Positions 61,345 through 64,000 of a stretch of DNA of 64,000 nt are shown here, one piece after another. Within the stretch, counting starts at the first letter, position 1. Each line of letters opens with the position of its first letter. This stretch comes from Bacteroidota bacterium (lineage in GTDB: Bacteria > Bacteroidota > Bacteroidia > Bacteroidales > TTA-H9). The notes under the pieces are model-generated. The model worked only from the letters and a program-made list of their open reading frames with translations. It ran no database searches and was not told where the DNA came from. Made by a program: the position numbers and the translations under genes. The stretch is taken from contig QKGM01000031.1 in the NCBI GenBank assembly GCA_003250395.1, positions 1 to 64,000 of the forward strand, given 5' to 3'.

Positions 61345-62655
61345 TCAAAACAATAAATCTACTCTAAGGAACACATCCCAGTATCTGTTACAAGTCATCT
61401 CCTCCCAATGAATCAGCATATATCTGTATTGGTATGTTTGAACCTGGCAGACAACAATCAAAAGGATTACAACACTTAAAAGCCATGCAAAACGCTTTCC
61501 TTTTGTATTCTGAAATAATAATGCCAATGGAATAATCAGTAGTGTAAGGAATTCAGTTAAAACCCTTGTAGAGAAACTACCTCCATACCACCAGTTCCAC
61601 CATGATGACATTACATAAATCAGAAATACTATAAAAATAAAATAAGCAAACAGCCTGAAACAATTATGTCGCCACACGAGTATTGCACTGGCAAAGCATA
61701 CCATGGCCAGGGGAGTATATAAAAAAAGACCCTTTTTGTAACTAATAAGAAAATCGGCGATGTGGGGTGATAAAAAATTAAAACCTTCCTCACCATAACT
61801 GTATACCCACCATCCACCAAAAGATAACTTATAAACCAGAGGTTGTAAACCGGCTACCATTACAAAAGAGATAAAAGCCAGAAATATACTTAGGATACGG
61901 ATGTGATTTTTCATTAACACTTTTAGCTGCCCCTGACTACCAGCTAAAAACGGAATTAATAAAACTACCAGTATATTTATCGGCCTGATTATAGTAATCA
62001 TTCCAGTAACTACTCCAAAGCCAATAATCCAGCGAATGTTTTCGGAACTTAACATTTTAAGGACTATAAATATCCAAAGATTCACAAAAGCAAATGAAAA
62101 CACATGCGACATTCCCGGTTCTCCAATAGTGTAATAAAACAAATTGGTACCGAACACAATGGCAAGCAATGCTATAGACCTGTTCGTCCCGTTAATTCCA
62201 AACCTTTTCAAAATACTGTTTAGAATGATTAACCCGATAAATAAATAGAATATCGCGGCAAGGTTTACCGAGATCATATAGATCTTTGAATACCCATCTG
62301 CCGGATATCCCAAAACCGGTGCAAGAAAATGTGCGACTAAAAAAAAAGGCACCTGTGCCAATGCGGTACCACAATAATACTTATTAATTATCCTTCCTGA
62401 AGGTGTACCGGTTCTGTATTCATAATAATGTAGTCCCTTATATTTAACTTTCTCAAGACTATCGGTAAAAGAAAAGTTGAGATCATGATAAATAAACACA
62501 GCGGGTAAATAGGCATAGTATCCCCGTGCATCTGCCTCAACGATTCCTGTCCAGTTTTTATCACCTCCCCAATGAAGATTTGATGATACAATAACAACAA
62601 TGAATGTGATGAAACCAATAGTTAACTCTGCTATGTATTTTCTTAACCGGTACAT
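61345..62655 (-). CDS. GT-C-like polytopic membrane protein, 436 aa
   Basis: A 436-residue integral membrane protein with about ten helices (ELTIGFITFIVVIVSSNLHW, IYMISVNLAAIFYLFIGLII, VFSFAFVNLWIFIVLKML). The first extracytoplasmic loop has an acidic EADARGYYAYLPAVFIYHDL segment, like the catalytic loop of GT-C glycosyltransferases (ArnT/PMT type). The sequence HWGGDKNWTGIVEADARGYY may hold the acidic base. Substrate and family are not certain; it may transfer sugar to lipid or protein at the cell envelope. It overlaps the dihydropyrimidinase stop by one base. Confidence 0.7.
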   Translation of the reverse strand: MYRLRKYIAELTIGFITFIVVIVSSNLHWGGDKNWTGIVEADARGYYAYLPAVFIYHDLNFSFTDSLEKVKYKGLHYYEYRTGTPSGRIINKYYCGTALAQVPFFLVAHFLAPVLGYPADGYSKIYMISVNLAAIFYLFIGLIILNSILKRFGINGTNRSIALLAIVFGTNLFYYTIGEPGMSHVFSFAFVNLWIFIVLKMLSSENIRWIIGFGVVTGMITIIRPINILVVLLIPFLAGSQGQLKVLMKNHIRILSIFLAFISFVMVAGLQPLVYKLSFGGWWVYSYGEEGFNFLSPHIADFLISYKKGLFLYTPLAMVCFASAILVWRHNCFRLFAYFIFIVFLIYVMSSWWNWWYGGSFSTRVLTEFLTLLIIPLALLFQNTKGKRFAWLLSVVILLIVVCQVQTYQYRYMLIHWEEMTCNRYWDVFLRVDLLF

Positions 62656-64000
62656 TAGCCTTTATTAGATGTTATTTGATTCAGAAAACTTCCTGTTGAA
62701 ATCTCAGGTCTGAGTTGTCGGTTTTGAACGACAATTTCGCCACGTCGAATAACAATATCAGCACACCCGGTAATATGAATTCCTTCATAAATATTTGAAT
62801 CACAATTTTGATATTGCCTTTTCTTTGAAATTGTTTCTGAATTGCTGGTATTCCAAATAACTAAATCGGCATCATTTCCCGGTTTAATAATTCCCTTGTT
62901 TTTCAATTTAAATATACTGGCAGCATTCAGCGATGTAAGATCAATCCATTGCTGCAAAGTAAGCTTCTTCTCCATTACGCCATATGTATAAAGCATTTGC
63001 AACCTATACTCTATGCCACCGGCACCATTTGGTATTTTTGAAAAGTCTTCCAGACCAACTTCCTTCTGCACAAAATAATTGAAGGGACAATGATCCGTCG
63101 AAACAACATCAAAAACCCCAGCCGATAAATCATCCCATAGACTTTTGATGTTTTCACTGGATCTCAGCGGAGGACTAATAACATATTTTGCAGATTGATT
63201 GAATGGCTGATAATAAACCTGCTGATCAAGCACTAAATATTGAATGCACGTTTCAGCCATTACGGGCAAACCTTCTTTCTTTGCATCAGCAATAAGATGT
63301 GCAGCTCCTGAAGTTGAGATATGAACAAAGTAAATAGGGCAGCCTGTCTCTCGTACCAAACTGATAACCTTTCTTACTGCTTCAATTTCAGTTTCCGGAG
63401 GGCGGGAAAGCATGTGATACAAAGGCTCAGTTTTACCTTGACTGATGTAACTTTTCTGCAGCTCTTCAATCATCCCCCCCTCTTCAGCATGTACCAGGAT
63501 CATAGTTCCCATTGAGGCGGCACATATCATTGCTTCGCGCAACTCCCGGTAACTAAGTCCGATAGTCTGGTTATATGCCAAATATACTTTAAATGATCTG
63601 ATTCCTTCCCTCTCAACACATTGCTTCATTTGATCTGAAACTGCATCACTCCACCAGGTGATACCAACATGTAAGGCTATATCAGTAATAGCACAACGAG
63701 CCTGAGCTTTCCGCTCTATTAATGCTGTCAATAGCGACTCACCTCTTGCCGGAGTCACAAAATCAATAAGCGAAGTAGTACCACCTATCATGGCAGCCTT
63801 GCTGCCAGAAATAAAATCATCTGATGATGGCCCGACTGGAGTTGGAAGCTGAAGATGAACATGAGCATCTATGCCACCAGGAATGACTATCCTCCCTCTT
63901 GCATCAATAACAGGAAGTTCAGCAGGCTGATTTGAGGATTCATATAATACCTCCTCAATTGACTCTCCATTGATTATAATTCCGACACTTTCAAGTCCGG
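62655..64000 (-). CDS. dihydropyrimidinase/hydantoinase-type amidohydrolase, partial (5' end beyond window)
   Basis: Cyclic amidohydrolase whose N-terminus lies past position 64000. Reading on the minus strand from the edge gives DARGRIVIPGGIDAHVHLQL, with the first two zinc His (HVH). The carboxylated Lys lies in GIRSFKVYLAYN and the other zinc ligands in ILVHAEEGG, YFVHISTSG and DVVSTDHCPF. The HVHLQLP and SFKVYLAY blocks fit dihydropyrimidinase/hydantoinase better than dihydroorotase, but pyrimidine versus hydantoin specificity cannot be told. An ATG at 63791 is internal and is not the start. Confidence 0.85.
   Translation of the reverse strand, partial: GLESVGIIINGESIEEVLYESSNQPAELPVIDARGRIVIPGGIDAHVHLQLPTPVGPSSDDFISGSKAAMIGGTTSLIDFVTPARGESLLTALIERKAQARCAITDIALHVGITWWSDAVSDQMKQCVEREGIRSFKVYLAYNQTIGLSYRELREAMICAASMGTMILVHAEEGGMIEELQKSYISQGKTEPLYHMLSRPPETEIEAVRKVISLVRETGCPIYFVHISTSGAAHLIADAKKEGLPVMAETCIQYLVLDQQVYYQPFNQSAKYVISPPLRSSENIKSLWDDLSAGVFDVVSTDHCPFNYFVQKEVGLEDFSKIPNGAGGIEYRLQMLYTYGVMEKKLTLQQWIDLTSLNAASIFKLKNKGIIKPGNDADLVIWNTSNSETISKKRQYQNCDSNIYEGIHITGCADIVIRRGEIVVQNRQLRPEISTGSFLNQITSNKG

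Noticed and set aside
61148-61411. Plus-strand 87-residue frame near the IS4 remnant
   Set aside because: It is antisense to the transposase remnant's N-terminus and to the 3' end of the GT-C-like gene, and shows no motif.

Overview
The window comes from a Bacteroidota (Bacteroidetes) chromosome, most likely of the class Bacteroidia and probably a free-living or environmental member. Evidence seen in the sequence: two type IX secretion system (T9SS) genes (porT, sprE/porW), a secreted protein with a T9SS C-terminal sorting domain, a DUF4296-type lipoprotein, a bactofilin next to atpZ, repeated matches to the Bacteroidetes promoter -7 box TAnnTTTG, and few Shine-Dalgarno sequences. No rRNA, tRNA, CRISPR array, prophage or intact insertion sequence was seen.

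Layout. 0.5-8.5 kb: ispF, an aminotransferase, rfaE1-ubiE-porT, a hypothetical gene and an outer-membrane beta-barrel-like protein. 8.7-15.2 kb: a complete 2-oxoacid dehydrogenase complex (E1 alpha, E1 beta, E2, E3) ending at a strong terminator, then a lipoate-ligase-like gene. 15.3-23.6 kb: a FtsX/MacB-type permease, a VOC protein, a methyltransferase-like protein, a T9SS cargo protein, and a TPR histidine kinase/LuxR regulator pair. 23.6-33.7 kb: a leucine-catabolism cluster (methylcrotonyl-CoA carboxylase beta and alpha, two enoyl-CoA hydratases, acyl-CoA dehydrogenase, HMG-CoA lyase, acetoacetate CoA-transferase A and B, and a second HMG-CoA-lyase-like enzyme). 34.4-38.6 kb: a compact tatA-mobA-membrane protein-AI-2E transporter-radical SAM run. 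38.7-46.2 kb: queA, a hypothetical gene, pssA, lptB, kdsD and recQ. 46.3-52.8 kb: a Skp-like chaperone, lipoproteins, deoC, rseP, dxr and an M23 peptidase. 53-60 kb: sprE, bactofilin, atpZ, an AtpI-like gene, queD, folE, a BI-1 protein and fabD. 60.4-61.2 kb: a decayed IS4-type transposase. 61.3-64 kb: a GT-C-like membrane protein and a dihydropyrimidinase cut by the window edge.

How the genes fit together. The 2-oxoacid dehydrogenase could supply acyl-CoA (acetyl- or branched-chain) upstream of the leucine pathway, which ends in acetyl-CoA and acetoacetyl-CoA. PorT and SprE belong to the secretion machine that would export the sorting-domain protein at 19.4-20.7 kb. ispF and dxr are both MEP isoprenoid genes. 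folE, queD and queA are all steps of queuosine tRNA modification. lptB and kdsD serve lipopolysaccharide export and Kdo synthesis. mobA and tatA suggest exported molybdoenzymes.

Most unusual features: a dispersed intergenic element built of 11-bp tandem units (consensus atcaaccgtag) at three loci; an E3 dehydrogenase that has lost the glycine-rich NAD-binding motif; an HMG-CoA-lyase paralogue without the catalytic Cys; a membrane protein that may fuse ECF S-like and T-like parts; and a sprE-bactofilin-atpZ locus that is not followed by ATP synthase structural genes.
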